From Cupriavidus pinatubonensis (lineage in GTDB: Bacteria; Pseudomonadota; Gammaproteobacteria; Burkholderiales; Burkholderiaceae): a stretch of DNA of 64,000 nucleotides. The notes under the pieces are model-generated. The model was not told where the DNA came from, did no database searches, and worked only from the letters and a program-made list of their open reading frames with translations. The DNA lies in assembly GCF_019602855.1 (NCBI RefSeq), contig NZ_CP080767.1, forward strand, positions 372,001 to 436,000. The letters are read 5' to 3'. Shown here one piece after another: positions 55,942-64,000 of the stretch. Made by a program: the position numbers and the translations under genes. Position 1 is the first letter of the stretch. Each line of letters starts with the position of its first letter.

Positions 55942-56418
55942 ATGGAATCCTCTGCCGAGCACTATTCCCTGGCCCTGGTGTGTGCCGCCATCCTGACGGT
56001 GACGGCGGTTGCCATCCACTACGAAGCGCTGCGGCTGTTCTGGGCGTTGCACCCCAAGCGCTGGAGCGGCCGCATGAACCTCGGCGTGCTGATCGTCTGC
56101 ATCATCCTGGTCCATTGCCTGGAGGCCATGGTCTTCGCGTTCGGCTTCTGGCTGTCCGACCACGGCCTGGGCCTCGGCGGACTCGCTGGCAGCCGCGAGA
56201 TAACGCCCGTGGTCTACGTCTACTTCGCGCTGGAAACCTACACCACCCAGAGCCTCGGCGATATCTACCCGATAGGTGCCAGCCGCCTGATCGCCAGTAT
56301 CGAGCCGCTGGTCGGCCTGATCCTGATCGGCTGGTCGACCTCGTTCACTTACGTCATGATGCGGCGCGACTGGCAGATCGATGAAGTGCAGGAGGCGGAA
56401 AAGCGGTCGGGCAAATAG
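55942..56418 (+). CDS. Ion-channel-like membrane protein
   Basis: A 158-residue inner-membrane protein with three or four hydrophobic helices: ALVCAAILTVTAVAIHY, LGVLIVCIILVHCLEAMVF, a re-entrant segment, and SIEPLVGLILIGWSTSFTYVMM. Between the last two helices, FALETYTTQSLGDIYP resembles the pore loop of two-helix potassium channels (TTVGYGD), but the selectivity sequence is altered. Ion selectivity is therefore uncertain. No ribosome site is clear; the start is the first Met. Confidence 0.72.
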   Translation: MESSAEHYSLALVCAAILTVTAVAIHYEALRLFWALHPKRWSGRMNLGVLIVCIILVHCLEAMVFAFGFWLSDHGLGLGGLAGSREITPVVYVYFALETYTTQSLGDIYPIGASRLIASIEPLVGLILIGWSTSFTYVMMRRDWQIDEVQEAEKRSGK

Positions 56419-56540
56419 TGGTGCCAAGAGCGATCACCCCGTCCAACAAAACAACCGTTTCATGGTTATCCATAATGGAACGAATGTTTCCTGGCCCCTA
56501 GCATTCCCTTACCCGGATTCCTCAATCCCAAGGAGCCACC

Positions 56541-57449
56541 ATGAACGCCGTGAAAGCCACCTTCCTGTGCCTGGCCCTGGCGGCCAGCCTGCCCGCCGGC
56601 CTGGCCCATGCCGTCGACGTCGCAGCCAGCCCCACACTCAGCAAGATCAAATCCTCCGGCACCATCTCCATCGGCCACCGTACCTCTTCGATCCCGTTCT
56701 CCTATTACGACAGCAACCAGAAGGTGATCGGCTTCTCGCAGGACCTCTGCGACCGTGTGGTGAACGAGGTGAAGAAGCAGACCAACCAACCCAACCTGCA
56801 GGTCCGCATGGTGCCGGTCACCTCGCAGAACCGCATTTCACTGGTGCAGAACGGCACGGTCGACCTCGAATGCGGCGTCACCACGAACCTGAAGTCGCGT
56901 CAGCAGCAGGTGGCGTTTTCCACCACGTTCTTCGTCGCGGGTACGCGGCTGCTGGTGAAGAAGGGCAGCCCGGTGCACGACTTCTCCGACCTGTCCGGCA
57001 AGGCGGTGGTCACGAACGCCGGTACGACATCCGAGCGCATCCTGCGGCGCCTGAACGACGAGAAGAAGGCCAACATCACGATCCAGAGCGCCAAGGACTA
57101 TGGCGAATCATTCCTGATCCTGCAGTCGGGCCGCGTGGCGGCGTTCATGATGGATGACGTGCTGCTGTCGGGCGCGCGCACTTTGGCGCCGAACCCGGCC
57201 GAGTGGGTGGTGGTCGGCACGCCGCAGTCGTTCGAGGCCTACGGCTTCATGCTGCGCAAGGACGATCCCGGCTTCAAGCAGCTTGTGGACGGCGTCCTGA
57301 CCGGCCTGATGAAGAGCGGTGAGATCAACACGCTCTATGACAAGTGGTTCCTCAAGCCGGTGCCGCCCAAGAACATCAACTTCGAGTTCCCGATGAGCGA
57401 GCCCGTGAAGAAGGCCTACGCCAATCCGAACGACGAGGCTTTCGAATAA
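56541..57449 (+). CDS. Glutamate/aspartate-type ABC transporter substrate-binding protein
   Basis: A 302-residue periplasmic amino-acid-binding protein similar to GltI. Signal peptide FLCLALAASLPAGLAHA is followed by the family motif IGHRTSSIPFSYYDSNQKVIGFSQDLCDRV and DLECGVTTNLKSRQQQVAFSTTFF near residue 120. AAGGAG gives a good ribosome site. No permease or ATPase gene is adjacent, so it is an orphan binding protein here; it converges with the RpiR regulator gene with a 9-base gap. Confidence 0.92.
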   Translation: MNAVKATFLCLALAASLPAGLAHAVDVAASPTLSKIKSSGTISIGHRTSSIPFSYYDSNQKVIGFSQDLCDRVVNEVKKQTNQPNLQVRMVPVTSQNRISLVQNGTVDLECGVTTNLKSRQQQVAFSTTFFVAGTRLLVKKGSPVHDFSDLSGKAVVTNAGTTSERILRRLNDEKKANITIQSAKDYGESFLILQSGRVAAFMMDDVLLSGARTLAPNPAEWVVVGTPQSFEAYGFMLRKDDPGFKQLVDGVLTGLMKSGEINTLYDKWFLKPVPPKNINFEFPMSEPVKKAYANPNDEAFE

Positions 57450-57458
57450 GCCTGGCAA

Positions 57459-58352
57459 CTAACTGCGGCTCGCCGGCACGTAAGCGCCGGCGCGGTGGAG
57501 TTCGCCTTCAGCCAGTTCCAGCGCGCGGATCGCGCCCTTGCCCTTGCGCGCCAGCAATTGCTCGACCAGCGCTTCGACCGTGGCGATGCCGGCCGTGATC
57601 GACGGGAAGAACGACGGGCTTTCCACCGAGAACAGCAGCGTGCAGTCGGCAGCCAGCGCGATCGGCGCGACCGAACTGTCGGTCAGCGCCACGACCTTGC
57701 AGCCGGCTTCGCGCGCGGCGCTGGCCACGCGGATGATCTCCTGCGAGTACGGCGCGAAGCTGATCACCATCACGACATCGCGTGGGGTGAACGCACGCAG
57801 CTCCATCTCGAGCGTGCCGGCGTCGCCACGCACGAGCTGCACGGTGCTGCGGAACAGCCGGTAGACATAGTGGAAGGTAAAGGCGATCGGGAAGCACGAG
57901 CGGAACCCCGCCACGTGCACGCACGCCGCGCCGGACATCAGGTCGGCGGCGGCCTGCAGCGCATTCTCATTGCCCGCGCCGATCTGGTCGAGGTTGTTGT
58001 GCTGCGCTTCCAGCATCTCGCCGAGCATGCGGCTCGTGCCGCCGTCGCGCACCACCTTGCGCGCACGGCGCGCATACGGCTGCGAACTGCCGCGCAGCGC
58101 GTCGACGAACAGCTCGCGCAGACCCTGCCAGCCTTCGAAGCCCATGTGCTGCGAAAGTCGCACCAACGTAGCCGGCTGCACCCCCGCACTGGCAGCGATC
58201 TTGCGCATGGACAGCACCGGCACGTCCTGCGGATGGTCCAGCAGGTAACGAGCGCCGCTCTGGAACTGCAGGCTTAGTGTCGGAAAGCTCGCGCGCAGCC
58301 GGGCCTGCAGTGCATCCAGGTCTTCGGGCGGGGTGATGCTGTCGGACGACAT
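57459..58352 (-). CDS. MurR/RpiR-family transcriptional regulator
   Basis: A 297-residue regulator with an N-terminal RpiR helix-turn-helix (MRKIAASAGVQPATLVRLSQHMGF near residue 60) and a C-terminal SIS sugar-isomerase domain (VAGFRSCFPIAFTF, DVVMVISFAPYSQEIIRVA). Effectors of the family are sugar phosphates or related acids. Met 58352 has CGGAG upstream. It is divergent from a class III aminotransferase, and TGTTGCA half-sites lie over that gene's promoter, making the aminotransferase the likely target. Confidence 0.93.
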   Translation of the reverse strand: MSSDSITPPEDLDALQARLRASFPTLSLQFQSGARYLLDHPQDVPVLSMRKIAASAGVQPATLVRLSQHMGFEGWQGLRELFVDALRGSSQPYARRARKVVRDGGTSRMLGEMLEAQHNNLDQIGAGNENALQAAADLMSGAACVHVAGFRSCFPIAFTFHYVYRLFRSTVQLVRGDAGTLEMELRAFTPRDVVMVISFAPYSQEIIRVASAAREAGCKVVALTDSSVAPIALAADCTLLFSVESPSFFPSITAGIATVEALVEQLLARKGKGAIRALELAEGELHRAGAYVPASRS

Positions 58353-58491
58353 TGGTACTCCGGATTGGGGTTGTAACGATTGTTGCACAGCTGCAGCGCC
58401 TCGGCATTACCGGGCCGTTGTCGCAGCCATGTCCTGCGGCGGACGGCGGGACGCTGTGTCGGCTGCGTGCAAATGAAGCATCCGATTCCTG

Positions 58492-58519
58492 TGTTGCAAT
58501 CAATGAAACATATGTTGCA
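58492..58519. promoter_or_regulatory. Candidate RpiR operator half-sites
   Basis: Three related 7-mers occur in 28 bases: TGTTGCA (58492-58498), TGAAACA (58504-58510) and TGTTGCA (58513-58519). The last two form a near-palindrome TGAAACATATGTTGCA (14 of 16 symmetric positions). A further TGTTGCA is at 58381-58387, next to the regulator gene. Operators of this kind suggest dimeric binding by the divergently encoded RpiR regulator. Confidence 0.65.
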
Positions 58520-58544
58520 AATTGGACAGCCTTCTTCTTATACT
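58516..58544 (+). promoter_or_regulatory. Sigma-70 promoter of the aminotransferase gene
   Basis: A -35 box TTGCAA (58516-58521), 17-base spacer, and -10 box TATACT (58539-58544) lie about 130 bases ahead of the aminotransferase start. The -35 box overlaps the last TGTTGCA half-site, consistent with repression by a bound regulator. Confidence 0.7.
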
Positions 58545-58675
58545 TGCCATAACCGTGCGGCGGCGCTCGCTGTATATCGACCACCGGGACTAGAACCTGT
58601 AAGTCCACGGCGCGCCGCCCGGCTCCGCTTCGACGCTTCGAATTCTTGACTCTCCATTTCGCAGGACCGATCGCC

Positions 58676-60001
58676 ATGACCCATGTCTTTCATCGCAACC
58701 CGCGCCAAACCTTGCCCGTCGCGGTCGCCGGCAGCGGCGTCGAACTGGTCGACAGCGAGGGGCGCCGCTACCTCGACGCTTCGGGCGGCGCGGCGGTGTC
58801 GTCGCTGGGCCATGGCCATCCGCGCGTGATCGCGGCGATCAAGGCGCAGCTCGACACCATCGCGTATGCGCATACCTCGTTCTTCACCACCGAGGTCTCC
58901 GAAACGCTCGCGCAAACGCTGGCGCAGGCCGCGCCCGGCGATCTGGAACATGTCTACTTCGTCTCGGGCGGGTCCGAGGCGGTCGAGGCCGCGCTCAAGC
59001 TCGCGCGCCAGTATTTCGTCGAGCTGGGGCAGGGCAGCCGCCGCCATTTCATCGCGCGGCGCCAGAGTTATCACGGCAATACACTCGGCGCGCTGGCCAT
59101 TGGCGGCAACGCATGGCGGCGTGAACCATTCCTGCCGCTGCTAGTGCCCGCACACCATGTGTCGCCGTGCTATGCCTACCGCGACCAGGTGGCCGGCGAG
59201 ACCGACGCGCAATATGCGCAACGGCTCGCTGACGAACTGGAGGCCAAGATCCAGGAACTCGGGGCCGAGAACGTCGCGGCCTTCGTTGCGGAGACCGTGG
59301 TCGGCGCCACCGCCGGCGCCGTGCCGCCGGTGGGCGACTACCTGAAGCGCATTCGCGCTGTCTGCGACAAGTACGGCGTGCTGCTGATCCTGGACGAGGT
59401 CATGTCCGGCATGGGCCGCACCGGATACCTGTTTGCCTGCGAGGAAGATGGCGTGGTGCCCGATATCGTCACCATTGCCAAGGGCCTTGGCGGTGGCTAC
59501 CAGCCGATCGGCGCGATGATCTCCACGCGCCGGATCTACGACACCATCGTCGCCGGCAGCGGCTTCTTCCAGCATGGCCACACCTATATCGGCCACGCCA
59601 CGGCATGCGCCGCCGCGCTGGCCGTGCAGCGCACGATCGCCGAAGACAACCTGCTGGCCAATGTGCGACAGCGCGGCGAGCAGTTGCGCGCGCGTTTGCG
59701 CCAATCGCTGGGCAACCATCCGAACCTTGGCGATATCCGCGGCCGCGGCCTGTTTGTCGGCGTCGAGTTCGTCGCCGACCGCGACAGCAAGGCGACGCTG
59801 GACCCGAAGCTGAAAACCCATGCCAGGCTGAAGAGCACCGCCATGCAGCACGGCCTGCTGGTCTACCCGATGGGCGGCACCGTGGACGGCGTGCATGGTG
59901 ACCACGTGCTGTTCGCCCCGCCATTCATCTGCACGGCGCAGGACATCGACAAGATCGTGGAGCGCTTCACGGCTGCGGTCGCCGCGGTGTTGCCCGCCTA
60001 G
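58676..60001 (+). CDS. Class III PLP-dependent aminotransferase
   Basis: A 441-residue omega-amino-acid/diamine-type aminotransferase. Features include ASGGAAVSSLGHGHPRVI near residue 35, the PLP-phosphate-binding VSGGSEAVEAAL near residue 98, SYHGNTLGAL near residue 133, the Asp of LILDEVMSGMGRTG near residue 240, and the PLP-lysine in DIVTIAKGLGGGYQPIGA near residue 270. A substrate cannot be fixed; aspartate, beta-alanine, taurine or similar amines are possible. Divergent RpiR control suggests a catabolic inducible role. Start chosen at ATG 58676, a few bases after AGGA. Confidence 0.93.
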   Translation: MTHVFHRNPRQTLPVAVAGSGVELVDSEGRRYLDASGGAAVSSLGHGHPRVIAAIKAQLDTIAYAHTSFFTTEVSETLAQTLAQAAPGDLEHVYFVSGGSEAVEAALKLARQYFVELGQGSRRHFIARRQSYHGNTLGALAIGGNAWRREPFLPLLVPAHHVSPCYAYRDQVAGETDAQYAQRLADELEAKIQELGAENVAAFVAETVVGATAGAVPPVGDYLKRIRAVCDKYGVLLILDEVMSGMGRTGYLFACEEDGVVPDIVTIAKGLGGGYQPIGAMISTRRIYDTIVAGSGFFQHGHTYIGHATACAAALAVQRTIAEDNLLANVRQRGEQLRARLRQSLGNHPNLGDIRGRGLFVGVEFVADRDSKATLDPKLKTHARLKSTAMQHGLLVYPMGGTVDGVHGDHVLFAPPFICTAQDIDKIVERFTAAVAAVLPA

Positions 60002-60108
60002 CGACACAACAGTGCGGCGTGCCGTTATTTGTCACGATTGTGATCATTGGGGTACATGACCGGCCTGTCTTGTAGCCGCAACGCCGCACGGTCCACATAG
60101 TAATTTCT

Positions 60109-60137
60109 TTGACCCATACAATTCGGTGTCTTACACT
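60109..60137 (+). promoter_or_regulatory. Promoter of the minor pilin operon
   Basis: A -35 box TTGACC (60109-60114) and -10 box TACACT (60132-60137) are separated by 17 bases and precede the pilE-like start by about 150 bases, with nothing coding between. It should drive pilE to pilY1. Confidence 0.6.
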
Positions 60138-60290
60138 TCGCGCCAGAGCCGCCGGAAATAGGTCGGCCGCCACATAAATAAGCTTCGGAGCGCGAGCATG
60201 GGACATAGAAGCCCTGCAGTGCGACACGACAGCAGGGTCAAGCTTGTAACGCTGTCGTTTCGGGTCATTGGGGAAGGTGGGTCTGCCGGC

Positions 60291-60731
60291 ATGCCATGCC
60301 GGTGCGCGCGCTTGCGCAGCGCCAGGCAGGCGCGTGGGTTCACGCTGATCGAAGTGATGATCACCGTGGCCATTATCGGCATCATGGCGGCCATCGCCAT
60401 TCCGTCCTATACGCGGTACGTGTTGCGCTCGAACCGGGCGGCAGCCGAGGCGTTCATGCTCGAAGTCTCGGGCGCGCAAGAGCGATATCTGCTCGACAAC
60501 CGCGCCTACGCGTCCAGCATGGCTACGCTCGGGTACACCACTGTGCCATCGAGCGTCGCGACCAACTATACCGTCACCACCGCGCTCGTTGCGGGTCCAC
60601 CCCCTGCATACAACATCGTCGCAACGCCCGTCGGCTCGCAGCTCAGCGGCGATACGTCCTGCGGCACCCTGACCCTGACTAGTGCCGGCGTCAAGTCAGC
60701 GTCGGGCAGCGGTTCCAACTGCTGGAACTGA
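60291..60731 (+). CDS. pilE: Type IV pilin PilE-type (minor or major pilin)
   Basis: A 146-residue pilin with prepilin peptidase site ARG|FTLIEVMITVAIIGIMAAI, Glu5 present. The C-terminal part has two Cys (TSCGTL, SNCWN) forming the usual D-region disulfide. From ATG 60291 the leader is 16 residues. An upstream ATG (60198) has a good GGAG site but would add 31 residues with rare codons and give a leader of about 47 residues, so I prefer 60291. It heads a set of six pilus genes. Confidence 0.88.
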   Translation: MPCRCARLRSARQARGFTLIEVMITVAIIGIMAAIAIPSYTRYVLRSNRAAAEAFMLEVSGAQERYLLDNRAYASSMATLGYTTVPSSVATNYTVTTALVAGPPPAYNIVATPVGSQLSGDTSCGTLTLTSAGVKSASGSGSNCWN

Positions 60732-60733
60732 AC

Positions 60734-61222
60734 ATGGCTGCCTTCGGCTCGTCTCCCTTGCCTCAAGCCAGTCGCGGCGGATTCACGCTTGTCGAGATGA
60801 TTGCCGTCGTGACGATTCTGGCGATCATCACGTTCGCGGCAGCGCCTTCGTTTTCGTCCATGATCGCCATGCAGCGCGTACGAGGTGCCGCGCTGGACCT
60901 GAGTTCATCGCTGCTGCTGGCACGCAGCGAGGCGGTCAAGCGCAATGCGAACGTCAGCATGTCGACTACTGGTGCCGCCTGGACGGCGGGCTGGACCGTT
61001 TCGGTAGGTGCTGAAACGGTTCGCAGCTTCGGGCCGTACCAGGGGCTGGCCATTGCCGCGAGCGGCGGCAATGCGCTGAGCGTCGGCAACGACGGCCGCC
61101 TCGCCGGTGGCACGCTGACCTTCCAGGTTGCGCCTTCCAGCGGCGCGACCAGTGCCTCGACCGTGTGCGTCCAGATCAGTCCGACCGGCCGCGTCGCATC
61201 CTCGACCGGAGTCTGCTCATGA
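60734..61222 (+). CDS. fimT: Minor pseudopilin GspH/FimT type
   Basis: A 162-residue type IV minor pilin. The prepilin site GG|FTLVEMIAVVTILAIITF has Glu5; the GspH-like domain continues with LLLARSEAVKRNANVSMS. One C-terminal Cys pair is possible (TVCVQ, GVCS). It starts two bases after pilE and overlaps the next gene by four bases, so the operon is tightly coupled. Confidence 0.87.
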   Translation: MAAFGSSPLPQASRGGFTLVEMIAVVTILAIITFAAAPSFSSMIAMQRVRGAALDLSSSLLLARSEAVKRNANVSMSTTGAAWTAGWTVSVGAETVRSFGPYQGLAIAASGGNALSVGNDGRLAGGTLTFQVAPSSGATSASTVCVQISPTGRVASSTGVCS

Positions 61223-61821
61223 GGCGTCATCAGGCAAGGGCGCGCGTGGGTCGCCTGGTCGTCGCCCAGAAGGGGTTTCTGCTGATCGAGGTGCTGGTGG
61301 CGGTCGTCATCCTGCTGGTGGCCCTCATGGGCACAGCGGGGCTGGTCGCGCGTTCCAGCCAGTCTGAAATGGAGTCCTACCAGCGGGTACAGGCCATTGC
61401 GCTGCTGCAGGACATGGCCACGCGGCTCAATGCGAATCGGCAGATTGCCACGTGCTATTCGAACGGCGCCACAGGAATGAGCCTGGGCACCGGCGCTGCA
61501 GCGCCTGCGGCATGTACGCAGGGCTCCGCAGCACAACAGGCGATGGCGACGGCCGATCTCCAGGCCTGGAACGCCGCACTGCTCGGCAGTGGGGAAGTCC
61601 GTCAGAGTGCGAGCGGCGCGCAGGCGGTGGGCGCCATGATCGGCGCGCGCGGCTGCATCGAGAACGTCGATGTGGTCAACCAGATCTATCGGGTCACGGT
61701 GACCTGGCAGGGGCTTACCCAGACGGTCGCGCCGTCACTGCCTTGCGGGCAGAACCAGTATGGCAATGACGCCTACCGGCGCGCCATCAGCACGCAAGTC
61801 CGGATCGGGGTGCTGTCATGA
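61219..61821 (+). CDS. pilV: Type IV pilus modification protein PilV
   Basis: A 200-residue minor pilin. The processing site is KG|FLLIEVLVAVVILLVAL, followed by ARSSQSEMESYQRVQAIAL, typical of PilV. Several Cys (ATCYS, AACTQ, RGCIE, LPCGQ) may form disulfides. Overlaps fimT at 61219 (ATGA) and pilW at 61818 (ATGA). Needed in homologous systems for pilus assembly priming. Confidence 0.9.
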   Translation: MRRHQARARVGRLVVAQKGFLLIEVLVAVVILLVALMGTAGLVARSSQSEMESYQRVQAIALLQDMATRLNANRQIATCYSNGATGMSLGTGAAAPAACTQGSAAQQAMATADLQAWNAALLGSGEVRQSASGAQAVGAMIGARGCIENVDVVNQIYRVTVTWQGLTQTVAPSLPCGQNQYGNDAYRRAISTQVRIGVLS

Positions 61822-62858
61822 TGGCGGGGCACCGAAGCATCCTGCGCCGCCAGCGCGGCGTCTCGCTGGTCGAGCTGATGATCGGCATCACGCTGGGCCT
61901 GTTGCTGCTGACGGCGCTTGCGAGCCTCTACTACGCCAACAGCATGTCGCGGTCCGAGCTCATCAAGTCGAGCGAGCAGATCGAGAATGGCCGCTATGCG
62001 CTGGACCTGATCCGGCGTGATGCGGAGCTGGCGGGCTTCTTTGGTGCGGGCGGCATCGCGAAGGGCGCCACGCCGACCAATCCCCAGCCTGTGCCATGCG
62101 CGACGTCGCCCGCGGCGCTCGGCTTTTCCACATCGCCGTCCATCACGCTGCCGCTGGCCGTGACAGGGTTCGCGCCGGGTACGGTCCTGCCATGCCTGCC
62201 GGATGTCACTGCAGGATCGGAGATCGTCGTGATGCGCCGCGTTGCCACGGTGACCTCGGCCGCGCCTGCGGCGGGCGTGCCGTACCTGCAGGTATCGTCC
62301 TGCCCCGACGACAGCGTGTCCTTTGTCTTCGACGCCAGCGCCCCGGCGTTCACCATGCGGACCAAGGCGTGCGATCCGACCGTACCCGCGCCGTTGCGGC
62401 AAGCGGTGGTGCGCATCTTCTACCTGTCCGCGTGCGATTTGTGCAGCAATGGCGGCGACGGCATTCCGACGCTCAAGATGGCGGAGCTCGTGAACGGCGC
62501 CTTCCAGAGCCAGTCGCTGGCGCAGGGCATTCAGGATATGCACGTGATCTACGGCATGGATCTCGACAACAACGGCTCCGCGGATTGCTATGTGGACGAT
62601 CCGGGCGCCAACAATGCGGCGGCCTGCACCAGTGTCCCCGGCTACGACTGGAGCGTCCCGCTGACCAACTGGTCGAACGTCACGACGATGCGCGTGAGCG
62701 TGCTGGCGCGAACGCTGCAGCAGTCCATGGGCCAGGTCGACAACCGCACCTATGACCTGGGCCGCGCCACGGCCAGCGGTCCCTTCAATGACGGCTACAA
62801 GCGCCACGTCTACTCGACGGTTGCGCGGCTGGTCAATGTGGCCGGCACACGGGAGTAA
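61818..62858 (+). CDS. pilW: Minor pilin PilW
   Basis: A 346-residue protein with prepilin site RG|VSLVELMIGITLGLLLLTAL and the long PilW ectodomain (IENGRYALDLIRRDAELAGFFG near residue 55). Its size fits the family. In other species PilW, PilV, PilX and PilY1 form the pilus tip/priming complex. Confidence 0.9.
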   Translation: MMAGHRSILRRQRGVSLVELMIGITLGLLLLTALASLYYANSMSRSELIKSSEQIENGRYALDLIRRDAELAGFFGAGGIAKGATPTNPQPVPCATSPAALGFSTSPSITLPLAVTGFAPGTVLPCLPDVTAGSEIVVMRRVATVTSAAPAAGVPYLQVSSCPDDSVSFVFDASAPAFTMRTKACDPTVPAPLRQAVVRIFYLSACDLCSNGGDGIPTLKMAELVNGAFQSQSLAQGIQDMHVIYGMDLDNNGSADCYVDDPGANNAAACTSVPGYDWSVPLTNWSNVTTMRVSVLARTLQQSMGQVDNRTYDLGRATASGPFNDGYKRHVYSTVARLVNVAGTRE

Positions 62859-62861
62859 GCA

Positions 62862-63407
62862 GTGGAACGAATTCGCCGCGGCCAGTCTGGGGTGACGCTG
62901 ATCGTCACGCTGATCTTCCTGGCCATGTTCATGCTGATGGCGCTGACGATCGTCAATTCGGGCCTGGTCAACGTCAAGGTAGCCGCGAACCAGCAGCACA
63001 CCGTGGAAGCACGCGATGCGGCCCAGCAGGCCGTTGAACAGGTGATCAGTCAGGACTTCACTTCGGCACCGGCGTCCGCCGCGGTGGCGCTGCCGGTGGA
63101 CCTGAACGCGGATGGCAAGACGGACTACACGGCCCAGGTTGCGGTGCCGGCCTGCACCTCGGCGCTGCCGATCAAGAACACGCAGCTGGATCTTAACGAT
63201 GCGAACGATGTCTCGTGCTTCGTCGGCAGTGGCAGCCAGAACACCGGCATCCTCACGGGGTCGAACAGCGCCGCCGGCAGTTCACTGTGCGAATCCACGC
63301 AGTGGGACGTTGCATCGACCGTGACCGACGCGGCCGCGACCAATACCGCCGTGACGGTGCATCAAGGCATCGGTGTGCGCGTCCCCGCGCCAGCGGTATG
63401 TCCCTGA
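62862..63407 (+). CDS. pilX: Minor pilin PilX
   Basis: A 181-residue minor pilin starting at GTG 62862 with GGGAG ahead of it. The processing site SG|VTLIVTLIFLAMFML lacks the Glu at position 5 of the mature protein (Val instead), a feature of some tip-forming pseudopilins such as GspK. The rest, EARDAAQQAVEQVI and the Cys-containing tail, fits PilX. It is three bases after pilW. Confidence 0.87.
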   Translation: MERIRRGQSGVTLIVTLIFLAMFMLMALTIVNSGLVNVKVAANQQHTVEARDAAQQAVEQVISQDFTSAPASAAVALPVDLNADGKTDYTAQVAVPACTSALPIKNTQLDLNDANDVSCFVGSGSQNTGILTGSNSAAGSSLCESTQWDVASTVTDAAATNTAVTVHQGIGVRVPAPAVCP

Positions 63408-63487
63408 CAGACGCCATGCATCGACTTGGCCGGCGAGATTGCTCCAGGGCAATCTCCAGTCCTACAACTCATCATTCAGGAACCAGC

Positions 63488-64000
63488 ATGCCAAATCCGG
63501 GCCGCAGCCTTCGTCGCCATGCCGCGTGCGCGCTCACGCTGCTGACCCTTGCCGGCGCTGGCAGCGCCCGGGCCGAGGACATCGACCTGTTCACCGGCTT
63601 GCAGAACAATTCGAATGCCAAGCCCAATGTCCTGATCCTGCTGGACAATGCCGCGGCCTGGGACGCGAACGTGACTGTCAATTGCACGTCGCCGGGCTAC
63701 GTTTCATCCGGGAACAGCACGAGCAACGTTGGCGCGGAACAGTGTGCATTGCACGCGGCGGTGGCGACGCTGGCGCAGAACCCCGCCATGGCCGGCAACA
63801 TGAACATGGGCCTGATGATGTTCGGCAACAGCAGCAACTACGGCGGACAATTCAAGTTCCAGGCAGCGACACCGCCAAGCCCGCCGCCCTCGCCCGCACT
63901 GCCGCTGATGGACGCGACGGGCACGGCCAACTTCATGGCCTACCTCAAGACCATCGACCGCAATGGCGACAAGGGCAACGGTTCACAGGTGGGCGGCGGT
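63488..64000 (+). CDS. pilY1: PilY1-like tip adhesin, N-terminal part (runs off window)
   Basis: Only the first 171 codons are present; the gene continues past the right edge. Signal peptide (CALTLLTLAGAGSARAED) precedes a von Willebrand A-like start (KPNVLILLDNAAAWD near residue 45). A canonical metal-site motif would be DxSxS; here the residues are DNAAA. A later segment, NMNMGLMMFGNSSN, fits the same fold. AGGAA precedes ATG. Position directly after pilX is the standard place for pilY1. Confidence 0.85.
   Translation, partial: MPNPGRSLRRHAACALTLLTLAGAGSARAEDIDLFTGLQNNSNAKPNVLILLDNAAAWDANVTVNCTSPGYVSSGNSTSNVGAEQCALHAAVATLAQNPAMAGNMNMGLMMFGNSSNYGGQFKFQAATPPSPPPSPALPLMDATGTANFMAYLKTIDRNGDKGNGSQVGGG

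Noticed and set aside
60198..60290. Upstream start for the pilE-like gene with a good GGAG site
   Set aside because: The added codons include several rare ones and would give an implausibly long prepilin leader; kept only as an alternative.

Overview
This is a 64 kb, GC-rich, gene-dense piece of a betaproteobacterial chromosome, most likely Cupriavidus or a close Burkholderiaceae relative. Three things suggest this: the lptCAB-rpoN-hpf-ptsN-hprK-rapZ block, Bug-type (TctC) gene remnants, and the LysR/AraC/cupin catabolic style. This genus call is an inference from gene content; no rRNA or tRNA gene was seen.

Layout. 1-5.1 kb carries DNA repair (mutM, mutY), a dynamin-like GTPase and a LON-domain protein. 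5.2-13.8 kb is a minus-strand block for envelope and regulation: kdsD, lptC, lptA, lptB, rpoN, hpf, ptsN, hprK, a PsiF-like secreted protein and rapZ. 14-25 kb holds a CPA2 antiporter, a ribbon-helix-helix protein, a DJ-1/PfpI protein, apt, a LysE exporter, a Na/Pi symporter with PhoU domain, an adenosine-specific-kinase family protein, uvrA and an MFS transporter; ssb follows at 25.5 kb.

26-38 kb is the most accessory-looking part. It has a large lipoprotein, a 1277-residue autotransporter flanked by two decayed Bug-protein fragments, a DUF485-actP acetate permease pair, a Tat-exported protein that resembles domain I of Bacillus Cry delta-endotoxins, and a divergent YadA-like trimeric autotransporter behind an AT-richer, structured leader. 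The Cry-like protein is the best candidate for a little-described system.

38-50 kb contains a cupin, a CPA1 antiporter, an AraC regulator divergent from a dihydroxyacetophenone-dioxygenase-like cupin and a DUF1254 protein (with an AraC-type double direct repeat between them), a LysR remnant, a YdeI-like protein, isocitrate lyase, an FAD disulfide oxidoreductase, a patatin phospholipase and a sterol-desaturase-family enzyme.

50-60 kb contains a secreted repeat protein, a small EF-hand protein directly ahead of an OmpR/EnvZ-type two-component pair, several small exported proteins, an ion-channel-like membrane protein, an amino-acid-binding protein, and a MurR/RpiR regulator divergent from a class III aminotransferase with clear operator half-sites over the promoter. 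60-64 kb is a type IV pilus minor pilin operon (pilE-fimT-pilV-pilW-pilX-pilY1) that runs off the right edge.
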